From: Aspidiotus rigidus
Lineage: Eukaryota > Arthropoda > Insecta > Hemiptera > Diaspididae
Assembly: GCA_035079385.1 (NCBI GenBank)
Contig: JAVHKY010000036.1
Coordinates: forward strand, 372,001 to 436,000
Reading direction: 5' to 3'
DNA: 64,000 nt
Below are positions 34,465-48,264 of the stretch, piece by piece (the first letter of the stretch is position 1; each line of letters starts with the position of its first letter). Made by a program: the position numbers and the translations under genes. The notes beneath the pieces were generated by a model, which was given only the letters and a program-made list of their open reading frames with translations, was not told the origin of the DNA and ran no database searches.

Positions 34465-35597
34465 GGGCATGTATTTAATAGCACGCAAAAAAAAAGAAAA
34501 ATGTCCCGCAAAAAAATTTTACAAAAAAATTAAAAAGTGAACGCAATCGTAATTAAGTGGCACACAAAAAATGAAAAAAATCTTCCGCATAGTATATCTC
34601 CAAAAAAAGAAAAAGTGAACGCAAAAAAAAAATGTAAAAAGAAGTAAAACTTGGATTGGTATGTTATCGTGTAGATTGACGTAGTGTATAGATTGGCATA
34701 TTATCGTGTGACGCACGTCATACACCATATAACCTGTTGCAACCTGGCAATAGAGCACATGTCAAAATTAGTTATCCTTCTTCGCACTGATTGTACATGA
34801 GTCAGATAAGTGCCTATATTTCTCATGTACGAATAATGGCCTCGAAGCTACAAACTCGTGGATTAAAAGGTCTCACACTTTACGTGAGCGACTCCCAGTA
34901 AGCCAATTCATTCCGAGTGCTCTTTCTTTGGTTCAGAATGGTCTTACCGCAGGAATCCTACATCTGTGGCGCATGTTTTGCAGAGGAACCATCGAGAACG
35001 CTACAAACATCATATCAGTGGGCATCAGTCGAAAGAGTAGTATTGGGAGAGAGCGACAGCAGAGATGACTGCATGCGCTATTACGTCACGTCATCCACAT
35101 GCCCGGGCCCCAAGAAATTAACCAAGAAGCTGTTAAAGCAGTGTTTACAGAAGATAGGTCGATGGCGATCATTCGATGAATACGAGGAATATAGGTACAA
35201 AATTTGGAGAGTAGTTATCGACAAAATAAATATTTCAGCATCAAGTTGTTCATGTTCCCCATTTCTGAAGAATCGCGAATGCAAACATCGTCTTGGGATG
35301 ATGATTCGGCTACACTTGGTAAACGTACCGCCCGCAGAAAAAGATGTACCACTGGGCTTAAAGAGGCGAAGAGGCCGACCGAAAAAAGCTACAAAAGCTC
35401 TGATGACCCAAGATAATTAAATTTATTTGATAATTTCTTTTTTTATTGTAATTTAAATTTTTTGAGAGAAAATTTTAATATTTTGCGTAACATAATTGTG
35501 TGAATTATTATTCTGATTGCGTTGTAGCTCCTTACTTTTTGTAAAAAATTTTTGCTTGCATAAATTTTATTTTTTTGCGTTCAATTATATACTTCCC
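34465..35597 (+). mobile_element. Mutator-like unit carrying a SWIM ORF (copy B)
   Basis: Copy of the element at 10345-11477, with target repeats at 34457-34465 and 35598-35606. No difference noticed. Confidence 0.75.
34938..35420 (+). CDS. SWIM zinc-finger and AT-hook protein (copy B)
   Basis: Same 160-residue frame as 10818-11300, with no amino-acid change. The alternative upstream exon would start at 34836, with an intron at 34898-34936. Confidence 0.63.
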   Translation: MVLPQESYICGACFAEEPSRTLQTSYQWASVERVVLGESDSRDDCMRYYVTSSTCPGPKKLTKKLLKQCLQKIGRWRSFDEYEEYRYKIWRVVIDKINISASSCSCSPFLKNRECKHRLGMMIRLHLVNVPPAEKDVPLGLKRRRGRPKKATKALMTQDN

Positions 35598-37891
35598 GTT
35601 TAAATGTACGAATTTTGTATCTTAATTTTATCTTCAATTTGAGCCGTATCCGAAGTTTCTACAACTTTTTTGAGCCGAATTATGGACCAAAACGTGCCGA
35701 AAATTCACCAAATCGCCAGCAGGGTTCCCAAAATAGGCCTTGAAAATTAATTAATTTACAGTATTGAACTGAATTTCGAAAATTTTGATAATCAAATTAT
35801 TGTTTCTTAAGTGAATTTGGACAGGGAAAACGAAAAAACTAGCAACAAACCTTTAAGACGCACCAAAATGGGTTAATGGGCCCAAAAAGAATCAAAATTT
35901 CCCCAAGTTGGAAAATTGTTCAGACTTTTCAATTGTAATTCGATTTTCAAGTGGAATTTCGCGCTGAGTTCGAAAAAAATGCTTCAAAAATATTTCGGAT
36001 TACCAAAATGGGTTGATGGGCTCAAAGAGAATCAAAATTCTTCCAAGATGAAAAATTTTCGTAGTCTTCAAAAGTTGTTTTCAATTCTGAAGTAAAATTT
36101 AGCGCCGAGTCCGTGAAAAATACTGAAATGACCCTAGATGATCTCCAAAATGAAAAATCAAAAATTTTTCTCATTCTGCAGTAAAATTGTTGATTCAGGG
36201 GGTGGATGGAATGTCGACAAGTTCATCTGTCGTTGAGTGCTCGCGGTCTTGCTCGTGATGGGCGATCAGCTACAGCTCATGCAGTCTTTGATTGAGGCAA
36301 GCGAACGCCCGGAATTTCTTGGGGTTTCACCCGGAGGAGGGAATGATACCGTCAAGCTCGACTTTCGTCATGATCTCGCGGTAAGAGAACGATCAGGACC
36401 CCGTGTATGACAAAGGCAGGCGAATTATCCCTAGGTTCAACATAGATCGACTGAGGCCCAGTGTATGATCGAGGCGGGTGCTTCCGCAAAAACTCCTGTT
36501 GTTTTGGGCGAAAGAGAGAATGATACCGGCGACTTTGTTTTCCATTTGACCCTTTTTGGGTCCATTAACCCATTTTGGTGCTTCGCAGAATTATTTAAGA
36601 ATTTTATTCAGATTCAGCGCTAAATTTTATCTTAGAATCGAGAAAAACTTTAACGATTAGGCGGTTTTATCGTTTTGGGAAAATTTTGACCCTTTTTGGC
36701 CCCATTAACCCATTTTGGTGCTTTGCAGAATTTTTTAACAATCTTATTCGGATTCAGCGCTAAATTTTACTGCAGGATCGGGGGACACCTTGAAGATTAC
36801 GCGATTCGAGAAAAACTTCAACGATTAGGTGGTTTTATCGTTTTGAGAAAATTTTGACCCTTTTTGGCCCCATTAACCCATTTTGGTGCTTTGCAGAATT
36901 TTTTAACAATCTTATTCGGATTCAGCGCTAAATTTTACTGCAGGTTCGGGGGACACCTTGAAGATTACGCGATTCTTTCAATCATGGAAAATTGTTTTTC
37001 GATAATTCACAACTTTGAGAACCCCTGCTGTCAAATTTCGGCACATTTTGGTCCATAATTCGGCTCAGAGAAGTCGTAGAAACTTTGGATATGGCTCAAA
37101 TTAAGAATAAAATTGAGATTCAAAATCGTACATTTAAACTATAGGTTTAACGTTTTGCGTTTTTGCGCTACAACAGATTTAGCGCAAGCGAAATTTAACC
37201 CTGATTCCGAAAAAAAATACCCGAATCTTGGGAGTGGGGGATTTTCTATTTCTCACTTTGGAAATCTTGGCAAATTGGTCAATACTTGGCACATTTTGGT
37301 CCATAACTCGGCTCAAAGGAGACTCAGAAAGCTCGTACTTGACGCCTATCAATATCTTTTTCGCGAGCTCTGTACATGATTCGATGATTCTCCATGAAGT
37401 GGAGAAATTTACTTGAAACGTTTATATTTTGCTCGGGCACTCAGTCTAATAGTTCTCTTTGGTATTTTCAAAAGGTGCTTAACTATCATCAGTCATTGGA
37501 ATAGGGAAATCTAAAGATATACACGATGACGTAACGACTAACCATGGTAATCTTTGTCCTCACTGGTATTTATATGGTTCAACCTATTCAAATAAAATGA
37601 CAGCTGCAAAGAAACTTGAAACTTCAGGAAGAGGTTTTTTATCATCCACGAATGTGTGTTTATTGGAAGAGCGATGTGGCTTACGATCATATCAGAAGCT
37701 ATACACAGGCCTCAAATCACTGATTAAGACTATACCCTACATTATCTCAATGATTCTGAAGACTGAAAGGAGGGAACTTATGATCTTCCAAACCGTCCTA
37801 CAATGATCCCCATGTCAAATTCATCCTCTCTAACTAAATTGATGTAAGGTTCTTCTTTCTTTCCTTTCAGCTTAGAAAATCTATTTACAAC

Positions 37892-40800
37892 ATGACAGAT
37901 TCAGACGATTCGAATTCGCATATGCCACGTCTGCCGTCTCCCTCTTCCGGAGAGTCGGAGATTCACGCGCACTTTCGGCACGCCGTTTCAAATCTATCAG
38001 ACAGCGACGACAGTTTGTATTCTGGTTCGTCGGGCCGAATTATTACAGACGACGAGAGTCTCAAGTCGAGTAATTCTAGCGGCTACTGTTCCTCGCCTCG
38101 TGAATCAAGTTCATCGAACTCGTCTGCTAAACCGCTGTCTAGTAATCCATCGAAAAAACGTTTACGTCATTCAGAAGAAGATGACGACAATTCGACGACC
38201 AAGAAGAAGAAGAAGAAAAAGCTCGATAATGCTGAAGAATCTTCGTCCGTATCGACCTACAGCAACACACCCGCTCAACGTATGATGGTAAATTACCACA
38301 AACTATTCCGACAAATTTTTGGGCGTTATTTATCTTTGTATCTGAACAAAAATTCTGATTGGAATGTAGAGAAAAATGGGTTTCAAGGAAGGCGGTGGCT
38401 TAGGTAAATTCGGCCAAGGCCGCACTGCTCCTATCGAAGAATCCAAGCAGAAAGGTCGCCGAGGTCTAGGATTAGTTTTGGCCGATGTTGATCGCGATCT
38501 GATTAAATACGATCCCACTGTAGAGGTAAGAATTAATTTGTCCCTTTTTTTTTTTTAAATTAAAGGTACTTAATGTATTATTTTCATGGAAAATCTAATG
38601 GATTATAGATAAAAGAGGTACAGGAAGTGCCCTCCTGGTACCGATTTGGACGCGTAATAGATCTATCAGTCGAAGATCTACTCACGTGGGTGAAAGTTAG
38701 TCCGAAAAAGAATATTCTAGATGATGAGACACATTTCTGTAATCCCGAAGTATTGAAACTGGTATTGATTTGTAAGGTAAGGTGTCCTCTGATCAACTAA
38801 GTATTTTGATTCAATAATACTTCTGGATTTGTCTACATGTTACTTAATTTGCTTTTGTAGAGCGCCTTCGATAAGATGTCAGGCGAAGAGATGAAACGTG
38901 CTAGAAACCGATCCAACCCTTATGAACTGATAAAAAAAGGACCGTATTTGAATCGAGCGGCCATGAAAATGGCCAACATGGATAGCGTTTTCGGTGAAAT
39001 GTTCACGAACCCTGTAGACGAATCTGGGGTAAGTTGTGCACCGATGATAAAGTCTGAGGAGTTGAACAATCGCCTGACTCACCTTCTTCATGTTTCAGAA
39101 TTCGTTAGTCAGACCCGATGAGTTGTTATACTTTGCCGACGTTTGCGCCGGACCCGGTGGCTTCTCCGAATATATTTTATCGAGAAAAAAATGGCGAGCT
39201 AAAGGATTCGGTTTCACGCTTAAAGGAAATTGCGACTTTAAATTAGCCGATTTCTACGCCGGTCCATGTGAATCCTTCGAGCCTTATTACGGTAAGTCTT
39301 GTAACTTGACAAGCGAGAGCAATTTGAAGATCAAGCGCTTTTCGAGGATACCGTTGGTTTCAGAACTAGGTGGCTTTTTAATGGAAAATCTGTGAGAGTT
39401 GGTGTAAATCGGCTAATATTATATCTTATTATCTTTTCCGACCTGGACTACTAGATTGTCACAACGGAACGTTATATTCGGTCTAGAGGGTAGAAACTTT
39501 TGAATTAGAAGAGGCACTTCTTGCGGTCGGATTTTATATCTAAGTAATGAAATAATTTGGATTCTGTAGCGTCAAGAAATATAAAATCGACCACGAGAAC
39601 GCAAATATCGCCTAAGCGCATTTTACGAGAAGGCTTGTGCTACAAGAACCTGCCCCCTGTACGTCCCATGCTAAATTTTAAGAGGCTCCCCAACTGAAAA
39701 ATTTTGTTCTAGTATCTCGTACGAACATTAGTGACCAACTTTTTGCAGTTTTCGACTCCAATCATTTTTGATACTTTTTTTTAATGTACTGTTTTGAACT
39801 TCAAAGAGAAATATGGTTAAAAACTCCCATCTTTTCTAATACAGAAATTGTAAATAATTGAGACTAGTCAGGAATTTTCATTCCTCGAGAAGCTTATCGT
39901 TTTTTTATCGCCATGTATATGAAAATGCATTTACGGATGTTTTCCCTGCATTATTAATTGTAATCTAAATTGATTGCAGGTGTACATAATGACGGTGACG
40001 TCTACAAAGGAGATAATATTACGAGTTTTAGAGATCATGTCCTCCGTATGACAAATAACGGTGGTGTACACTTTATGATGGCCGACGGGGTACGTAGTTG
40101 ATTCTTTTGATACAATTTTTGCATGATAATTATGTGCTTAATTTCTGGAGTCATAATTTTAAAGTTTGCGAGACGTTATCGCGGCGTCGCATCACGTCCT
40201 TGACAGGATGTCTACCAGTCACGAAAAGCCCAGTAATTCCCAGAATGTCATGATTTTTGAAAGATGGTCTCGTAAGTCACAAAAAGGCACGAATTTTCGT
40301 CAGAAAAACTTGCAAAAAATCAAACATATTTCATTAGTTTTTCATTCCAACCATTTCAGATCAAGCATTATTCAAGGACCCATTATTATTATGTTTTTCT
40401 TCCTATTTTTCATTGAATTTTAGTATGATTAACTCTACAACATGATACGTATATTGGTTTAAGAAGGTCCCGGGAAAAAATTTCGCGGTCACGGAAATGT
40501 TATAAAAAATTACGCGATTGAATTTTTATGACTCGTTATTACCCTGAACTAGTTCCAAACAGCCTTAACCTTGTAAGGTCTTGGAAAAATTGAGAGTCTA
40601 ATGATCTTGTCTATATCGGTAAAATACTGGACTGTGAGACCATCCCCCTTATATGAGACATTGATATTTATTGCTTGCAAATCGCCAAAAGTCGGATTGT
40701 AACTTAAAATTCCATTTCTCTTTCCACAGGGATTTTCCGTCGAAGGATGCGAAAACATCCAAGAGATCAAATCAAAACGAATTTACCTGTGTCAATTTCT

Positions 40801-42839
40801 GGTAGCTTTATCGATCATTAGAGAGAATGGTCATTTCGTTTGCAAATTATTCGACGTCTTCACGCCCTTCAGCGCCGGATTAATTTTTTTGATGTCCCGT
40901 TGCTTTAAAGCGATTTCAATACACAAACCGAATACTAGTCGGCCCGCAAATTCCGAAAGGTATGTGATGAAATAATTGGAATTGAATGAGACTTTAATTG
41001 TAAAGGATTTTAAAATATTGGATTTTTCTTAACTCTTCAGATATATAATTTGTAAATGGAGGCTCAGTAACATCGAACCAATTCGGAATTATCTCATGGT
41101 ACTGAATAACGAGTTCGATAAGTATGGAGAAGCTAGTGATGAAACCATCTCAGAAGTAGTGCCTTTAAAATTTTTAAAGCATGACCAAGATTTCTATCAA
41201 TATTTATTGAACTCCAATGATGAGTAAGTTTAGAATCATAGGACACAGTATATTTGACTCATATGCCGTTTTTTTTTTCATTTCTGTGAATTTATTCTAT
41301 GATGTTTTACAGACTCGGCAAACGACAGATAAACTCGTTAGCAAAGATTTTACACTTCAGAGAGGATGAATCGCAAGTTGAAGAGAAACAGCAACAATTA
41401 AAAAAAGAATGTATGGAGGCGTGGAAAGTCGAGATAAAGGCTCGCACTGGTCATTTGAGCATTGAGCCGGACAATTTCGCGCGTACTCTGCTCAAGAACG
41501 ATACTTGTAAGTGTTGGATGATGGAAGAAATTCTTTGCCGGACGGGCAACGATAATTTTGAAATTTAATGTACTTCTTGTCTTCGCAGTGTGCTTAAAAA
41601 ATTCACCACAAAGTATTTCTACGGAACAGCAGTTGGAGGACCGTTTGAGAAGCATCCACGATTGGCGCGCAGTTATATTGGGCACCTCTCAGGCCACATT
41701 TTTCCTCGGTATTTATCAATCCTTTCCGTGCATTTAAAATTTAGGCCAATCGTGGTATTTTGTATCTTTTTGTTTTATTTTTTTTTTCCGTAGGCACTAC
41801 CCATAAAAGAACTTTTAAATACGACCAAATGAAACAACGATGGACGACCGTTAATGAACCGAATTTTGAGCTCGATTTAAGCCCAAACACGCTCGTGTAT
41901 GGTGAAATAGTTTCTGAAGTCAGAGGCCACAGACGTGGTCAAATGTCGAAGAAGGTCCTCCACATCATCGATGCCTACGCGCTCGGTGGGGAGAAGGTCG
42001 ACGAACTTTATTATACCGATCGGTAAGATTCTTCGCCAAACACGCATGAAAGTTCTCATTAGGCCTGTTTTAAAAGAGGTATTATAATATATTTTTTTTA
42101 TTATCAAAACAGAATGCGTCTTTGTGCATTGTACGCGAGTGCATTGAACCGACCTACCATGGCAAATATCATGGCCTTAAGAGCGAAGGAAAGCTTCGAA
42201 CTAGACGAGTTGGAAGAGAATTGTCTCTGTTTGTAAGTACTTATATTTTTATACTTTTCATCTTCGTTAGGTAGGTACTCAAGGATACGATGTTCTAATT
42301 TTTCTATATTGTAATCAGGATGGCCTCGGTTACGATGAAAAATGGTGACAGAGAGATGGCAGTACAATTAGAGAAGTCAAGTCCAGACTTCTACGTCGCG
42401 AAGGGTATTATGTTCTTGAAAACGACAAAATGTGAGTACTTCGTCATCATGAGCCAAGAGAGAAAGTGCAATTTTTTCGAGAGTTCGATCTAAAATGTCT
42501 TATTTTATATTTTAGCGCCTTTTATTCGTTTTATTTCGCAACAACACAATGCGAAATATTACTGGGCTCCGAACTTTTCGCCCAGATTCGACATCCACAG
42601 ACCAAAGGAGGTATCTGCAGATTTCAGGTGAGTTATTTGCGGTCAGTTTTAAAGAGTTAGAAATACTTATTTCATATCGATAACTAATGATACGATTTTC
42701 CCGCAGATATATGTCTGAAAGATTGAGAACTTGGTTTATGAACAAGGACAAAGATGTTCGTCCATTTAATGAACAAGAATTCATTAAGGAGCTGGTACAC
42801 TATGTACGGACTACGAGGTTAGAAAAACGAATGCACTGA
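37892..42839 (+). CDS. CMTR1: CMTR1 (copy B, complete)
   Basis: Same 15-exon gene: 37892-38287, 38370-38525, 38609-38776, 38861-39028, 39099-39291, 39980-40089, 40730-40959, 41041-41223, 41313-41506, 41589-41708, 41794-42022, 42113-42232, 42319-42431, 42516-42627, 42707-42839. I found no coding difference from copy A, so the 874-residue product should be identical. The only change noted in the gene span is T to C at 40288, in intron 6. No frameshift, stop or broken splice site is visible, so this copy looks functional. Confidence 0.92.
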
Positions 42840-43858
42840 AGCTGATCTCATCATGGGTGCTATTACCTCTTCCAGTTACTTTCTACCATATGAGATACCA
42901 CTTTTAGTTTTCGTACCATTTAGTCAATACTTTATCATTAGTATTTTCTACCTTTCGAATTTTAGTACCAATTAGTCGGTACTTTACCAATAATGTTTTC
43001 TACCTTTGTATATACGTAGTCTAAGGTATTACCTATTATCCTATATTTCGGTTTTGGTTCTAAGTTAACGATTTTTCTAATTTTATATAATGAGATAAAA
43101 TTCTTGTCATTTTTTATCGCTCTATATTACGTGTAGTATTCGATTTAAAGTTTTTCATTTTGGTTTTGATTTTAAAATACCCGGAAACGATTTTTAAATT
43201 TTTTTTTTTAACGAAACGAAATTCGTGTAAGTTTATATTATTTTCTAACGCGTGATGTCTTTAATTTAAAGTTGTTTATTTCCGTTTCGATTTTAAGATT
43301 AACGATTTTTCTAATGTTATACTTGCGACGAAATTCTTCATAATACATGAGATAAGTTGATTATTTTATTTGATGTCGTTTCGAGTTCTTTTTTTTTTAT
43401 TTATAAAAACGTACAACTTTGTTAGGTACTAAAAATCGCTAATTTCATATTCATTGAAAACAATTATGATCTTGAATGCGTTTACTTCGTAACCTTGAGA
43501 TACAATTGCATACGGCGACTCAACATTTCGAATATTCGATGTATTTTCATTCTTCACAATTTCTCGGTTTTTCTTCGAACGTTTCAAATGATTACAAATG
43601 AGATGCAAAGTATTTTCTTCTCCTAGAACTAGAATCGTCAATCAATTTACCGGCATTTCAAACTTGAGTCGAGAAAACTACTTATTTCTACGTACGAAAT
43701 TTGATGATAAAAATGAATACCTACCTACTGTGTTATTGTTTTTGATGCGAATATTCTTCGTCTCGACAAACTATGGAAGCGAAGAAGGCACAAGCCGCAG
43801 AACCTACGAAGACCTACGATTGCCTTCATCTTTTAAAGTGTAGGTATATTCCAAGTAT
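42840..43858 (+). repeat. CMTR1 3' flank with degenerate tandem repeats (copy B)
   Basis: Copy of 18720-19738; no difference from copy A noticed. Confidence 0.45.
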
Positions 43859-44277
43859 ATAGTCGAACTTCCATTTACAAATGTCTCTACTTGTAGGATG
43901 AATTTCCTCTCGTTTCCATGAAATTTGTATGAGAAAAATATGTTCATTACTTAAAAAATTTCAACGAATAATTTTTTCCTCAAGAAGTACTTAGTATTTT
44001 TAATCAAAATTAAAACTCTTCATGAAAACTTGTAAATTTCGAACGAAATAAAATTTTTTTATGAGGAAGTTGCCAAAAATTCAATCTTATCACTTTTGAA
44101 AATGTACAGTCTAGGTCAATATTGAAACCATATTCTTCATTCTATTCTTTAAAGAATCAAATGTATAGGTACCCTATCGTTTGTTGAGAATGAAAATTGA
44201 AAAATCTCCATTTAGCAAACCAGTTAGTAGTTACTTACTTTGTTCACTTGTCATGTCGTTCACGGAAGTTCGACTAT
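43859..44277. mobile_element. ~419-bp MITE with ATAGTCGAACTTCC ends (copy B)
   Basis: Copy of 19739-20157. Confidence 0.65.
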
Positions 44278-44369
44278 GCTTAATTAAATCTATGAAGCAA
44301 TGAAAGAAATTTATCAAGTGTTGGCGTAAGTATCTAGCATTTAACTTGGAAATTACTATCATTTCTCCT

Positions 44370-45030
44370 AAGTAAATTTTGGAGAGAAAGCCTCAAGAAA
44401 GAGTATTGTATCAGAAAAATATGCAGTGAGAGAGGAGACAAAAACGGAAATAATGTAGTAGCTGGACGACGGTGACCGATTCCATGTAATGATTTTCAAG
44501 CCTACTTTCGAACTTTGACCCTCCTCAATGCAGGGAATGAACAGTTGAGATAAGAGAACGGATTATTTGCTTCGATTTGTCAGAGTCACCTTGAGCCTAC
44601 TTCAGACCCTTGTGGAAACTTCGACTTTCCTGCTGTATATGATAGGAGGGGTACTCGGAATATTTTCGACTATCAACTATGAGGTATTAGCGCAGGTGAG
44701 GACATGAAAGAATCTCGAATTTCAAGATGTACCTGGTAAGAAGACGATTTTGAATGTTTTCGCTCATCGAGCTAAAGCCCATCACTTACAAGTAGTTACG
44801 TGGGAACGATTTTACCTAAATTGGATTTCCTTCTTCCCTTTATGTACAGATATGCCGGACCCTTCTGCCTCTTCTTGCGCTGAGTTTTGATATGTATAAT
44901 ATGTTGTTTGGTTGGGGTCAGTGAAAAATCTGCGTACAATAATGTGACGCGTTATGACGTCATAAATGACCTTGACCTACAATGAAGACTGGAAAAAATT
45001 TCATCCTGTAGCCATCATTATACTAGGTCC
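44370..45030 (+). repeat. Dispersed repeat segment Q2, free of insertions (copy B)
   Basis: Copy of 20250-20910. Confidence 0.75.
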
Positions 45031-46030
45031 AATAAATACGGTATACTGAGCTTATACCAACTAGAATCGATATATCGATACAATCCAGATAAATAGATCG
45101 GTATAATTGAGATCGATATGAACGAGATTGATATCTTCTTAATATTTCTTTGCAAACACCTACAGATCTACGACGGATCCGCCAAAAAGATGTTAACAGT
45201 TAAATGGCGATTTGAAATAAATTTGTTTTAGTTCATAAACGCGAAACGTTAAATTTATAGGCTACGAATAGTTTAAATGTACAAAATTTGTAGGTATCTC
45301 AATTTTATATTAAATTTGCGTCAAATATGAAGTTTCTACGTCTTCTCAGAGCCAAATCATAAACAAAAATGTGCCCATAATTGACCAATTTGCTAAAATT
45401 CTCAAATACCTTTTCGGTGTCTTGTCATATTTCTGAATACCTACAGTTTATTTTTCAAATAAAATTGAGAAGTCCTAAATGGGGAAGCTGTTCCAGCGCC
45501 CCAAATATTTTCCCGGCGCGATAAGGATGTAACTCTGATGCTATAAAGTGTTACAACTTTTTTACATCGACCTAAGAATGCAAAATTCCAGAAAAGAAAA
45601 ATTGATGAAACACTAATTTTCGAGATTTCCTCACTACAAGAACGTGCAATTTACACAGACCCAATTTATCGAAATATGCTTTTATATCGGGTTGAGAATT
45701 TTGAGAACAACTTTGGTGTCTCAAAATTTTTCTTGATCCGGCTTATTTTTGGCTTATTTTTCAATTAAAATGGGAAAAACCTGAATTTGGAAAATTTTGT
45801 AGCACCCCCCCCCCCCCTCCCCAAACAAAAAAATATATATTCCCGGTAAGTAAACTTTTTGTATTACTCTTTTACAGTGACCCTATAGAATAATATTCCC
45901 GCAGAGATAACTTTGCCCCAAATTTTTTGGCGGGAAACCCACCATCCGTTTAGTTACTGGGGGCCCTCAGAGGAATTCTTTCCGCGTACGCATAACACTG
46001 GGGGGGGGGGTGTAACGCTGTGACTTAGAA

Positions 46031-46431
46031 ACATCCGTGACCTTCTATGGGCTAGTATAGAGACTTGGAAAAATTCCCGGCTCTTCTATACCTAACTCAC
46101 ACCCCTGTATGGGCTAGTATAGGGACTTGGAGAATTATCGGCTCTTCTATACCCCTTTATTGGCTAGTATAGTGACTTGGAAAAATTTCTTGGTCTTCTA
46201 TGTGACCTAGAAAAATTTTAGCGGCTCCTGTTTAGTCATCTGTGGAACTTGGAAAAATTTCTGCTGTTCTATAATCATCTATGGGACTTGGAAAAATTTT
46301 CGCGAACACACCACGCTGGCACTTGGAAAAATTCCTGGCTCCTCTATATCCTCTTCTATGGGAGTTAGAAAAAATCCTTGTCCCTCTATATTGCTGAGGG
46401 GTGGGTAACTTTGGGGCTTGGAAAAATATTT
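46031..46431 (+). repeat. Degenerate minisatellite (copy B)
   Basis: Copy of 21910-22310; the flanking runs are 13 C and 11 G. Confidence 0.75.
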
Positions 46432-46573
46432 GTAATCTCTATTTACTTCAAATTTCCTACATATACCTTTCACATTTCTACAGATTTGCTCCTTCAAAAT
46501 CTTCAATCATTACAGACATCAAAAATCATACCCTTTAAACTACATAAATTTAGAATCTTCAACCCTGAACCAT

Positions 46574-46647
46574 GAGTCGCGGGTCTCCCGCAACTCTTGC
46601 TCCCTGAGCAAGTTTATTTTTTCTTTCTTCAGGGCTTTATTTCCCTG
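46574..46647. other. Three consecutive hairpins (copy B)
   Basis: Copy of 22453-22526, unchanged. Confidence 0.6.
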
Positions 46648-47207
46648 GACTAATTAAATCTCATCATTGTACAATCAAATTAACGCGAGCTAATTCCCAT
46701 TTTGAGTAGTTGCAAAGCTGGTAAAATTATAAATTTATAATTTAAAAAAAATTTATTGTAATACGTATTATTCTACAAACCACACAGATGGTAAAAATTT
46801 GCTATAATTATTATTTTCCCGTATCCACCGAACACCTGTTAAATAATTTTACTCACAGTAATTCCCTGAGGTTTCAATTGTATCATTCTAGTGGAGAGTC
46901 TTAATTTTTCATTTTTTGGGGTCTCAGCACCATTTCATTGCAGTGTGGTAAACCTGACTGGTAAACGGCTATAGTAATAACAGAAAGAATCCGCTACTTG
47001 AACATTCCGTGTTCCAATTATTGGGCGCAAATTCAACGAGCTCATCTGCATAAAATATGGGAGCAAAGGACCAACTAAACCAGAAAGTTTTTGTCTTTTT
47101 AGGAATCTAGGCTGAGTTCCATCCTTACAATATTTGCCTGCATTTATGCGTTATTTTTAGGGACGTTATATAGAATATTTTATTGCCGCGTAGGTAGCTG
47201 AGTTTTA

Positions 47208-47415
47208 CTGCCGTGTATAAAAAATAATCGATGTACAAAAAATAATTGACCAATATGTATTAAAAAAGACAACCCAAAGGAAAGATTAGATGTATGTTTG
47301 GAAAAATGATAATATTGTCATTATATAGAAATAATCTCATCGGCATTAGACTCTTTCCTCAGGATTGCTATCAGAAAAATTTTCATGGCACAGTCGATTA
47401 TTTTTGGCTCGGCAG
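47208..47415. mobile_element. ~208-bp MITE inside R2 (copy B)
   Basis: Copy of 23087-23294. Confidence 0.65.
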
Positions 47416-48264
47416 TCTTAAGAATTCTCCTTGACATTCTTGACATCCGTGGGTTCATGAAATCACTGGTATGAGTTGGTAAACCGTTTATGTGGTGCAG
47501 TAATGCGCGTCAGCGTACTTGCTTAGACTCAAACACGCGCAGTATCTCGTTCTGACTTCCTTTTCTTCCCCTGAAAACCTATGCGACTAACTAAAACCGG
47601 TTTGTCGCCTACTCTGGTCAGTGTACAGTGCTAGGAATCTAGGAGGGTGAATTTATTGCATTTGAAATATATTAGTCGCACGGACGTATTTTGCTCTGTA
47701 TCTGGTTTGTGCCTTTGTCTACTGTTTTACTGTTATTTAAACGTTATATAATTCTCTGACTTTTGCTCGCGCGCTTGTGTTCCTACCCGCATATAATCGT
47801 ACCGTTTTGTTTTGCAAGATTGTATTAGTGTTTGTTTGTAAGTGATTCAAGGTGAGTAATCTTCTTCATTGGTGATGTGCTTACAATTTAGGCCTATTTT
47901 TTATATTATACTCTGAGTAAATTAATCTGAAATTACCGGCAGTGTGATAAATGAGAGAAGTGACTCTTTTGAATGATGACTAGAGATGAGATTTCTCGGC
48001 AATTTCCAGATCCTAGAAGAGCTAGTGCTTGGCATTGAGAAACAAAAATGTTTTTTATATTAGTAGGAATTAAAGGGAAGAGATGTACCTGATAGAAAAT
48101 TGTTGACAGTTGGCGTAAAGGCTAGATAATGTCTTTTTGATGCAAGAATGATCGATTTTCCACTTTATTGTTCTATAAAATTATGAACCACATATTTTAA
48201 GGCGTTTGGTAAAATTTTGCTCTTTTTATTTTTATTATGCATGTATTTTACCAATTTCAATCAA

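Larger units (their letters stand above)
34411..37185. mobile_element. Foldback-type inverted repeat element (copy B)
   Basis: Copy of 10291-13065, including the same MULE insertion. Confidence 0.65.
24144..48264 (+). repeat. Tandem unit copy B (24,121 bp)
   Basis: Second head-to-tail unit. Private substitutions found are at 31552, 32150, 33613 and 40288. The first three lie in the dispersed repeat and the last in a CMTR1 intron. The C-run near 45805 has 13 C against 11 in copy A, and the G-run near 46000 has 11 G against 12. Confidence 0.97.
45210..48264 (+). repeat. Dispersed repeat R2, running into the next unit (copy B)
   Basis: Copy of 21090-24143; longer by 2 C and shorter by 1 G in homopolymer runs. 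Confidence 0.7.
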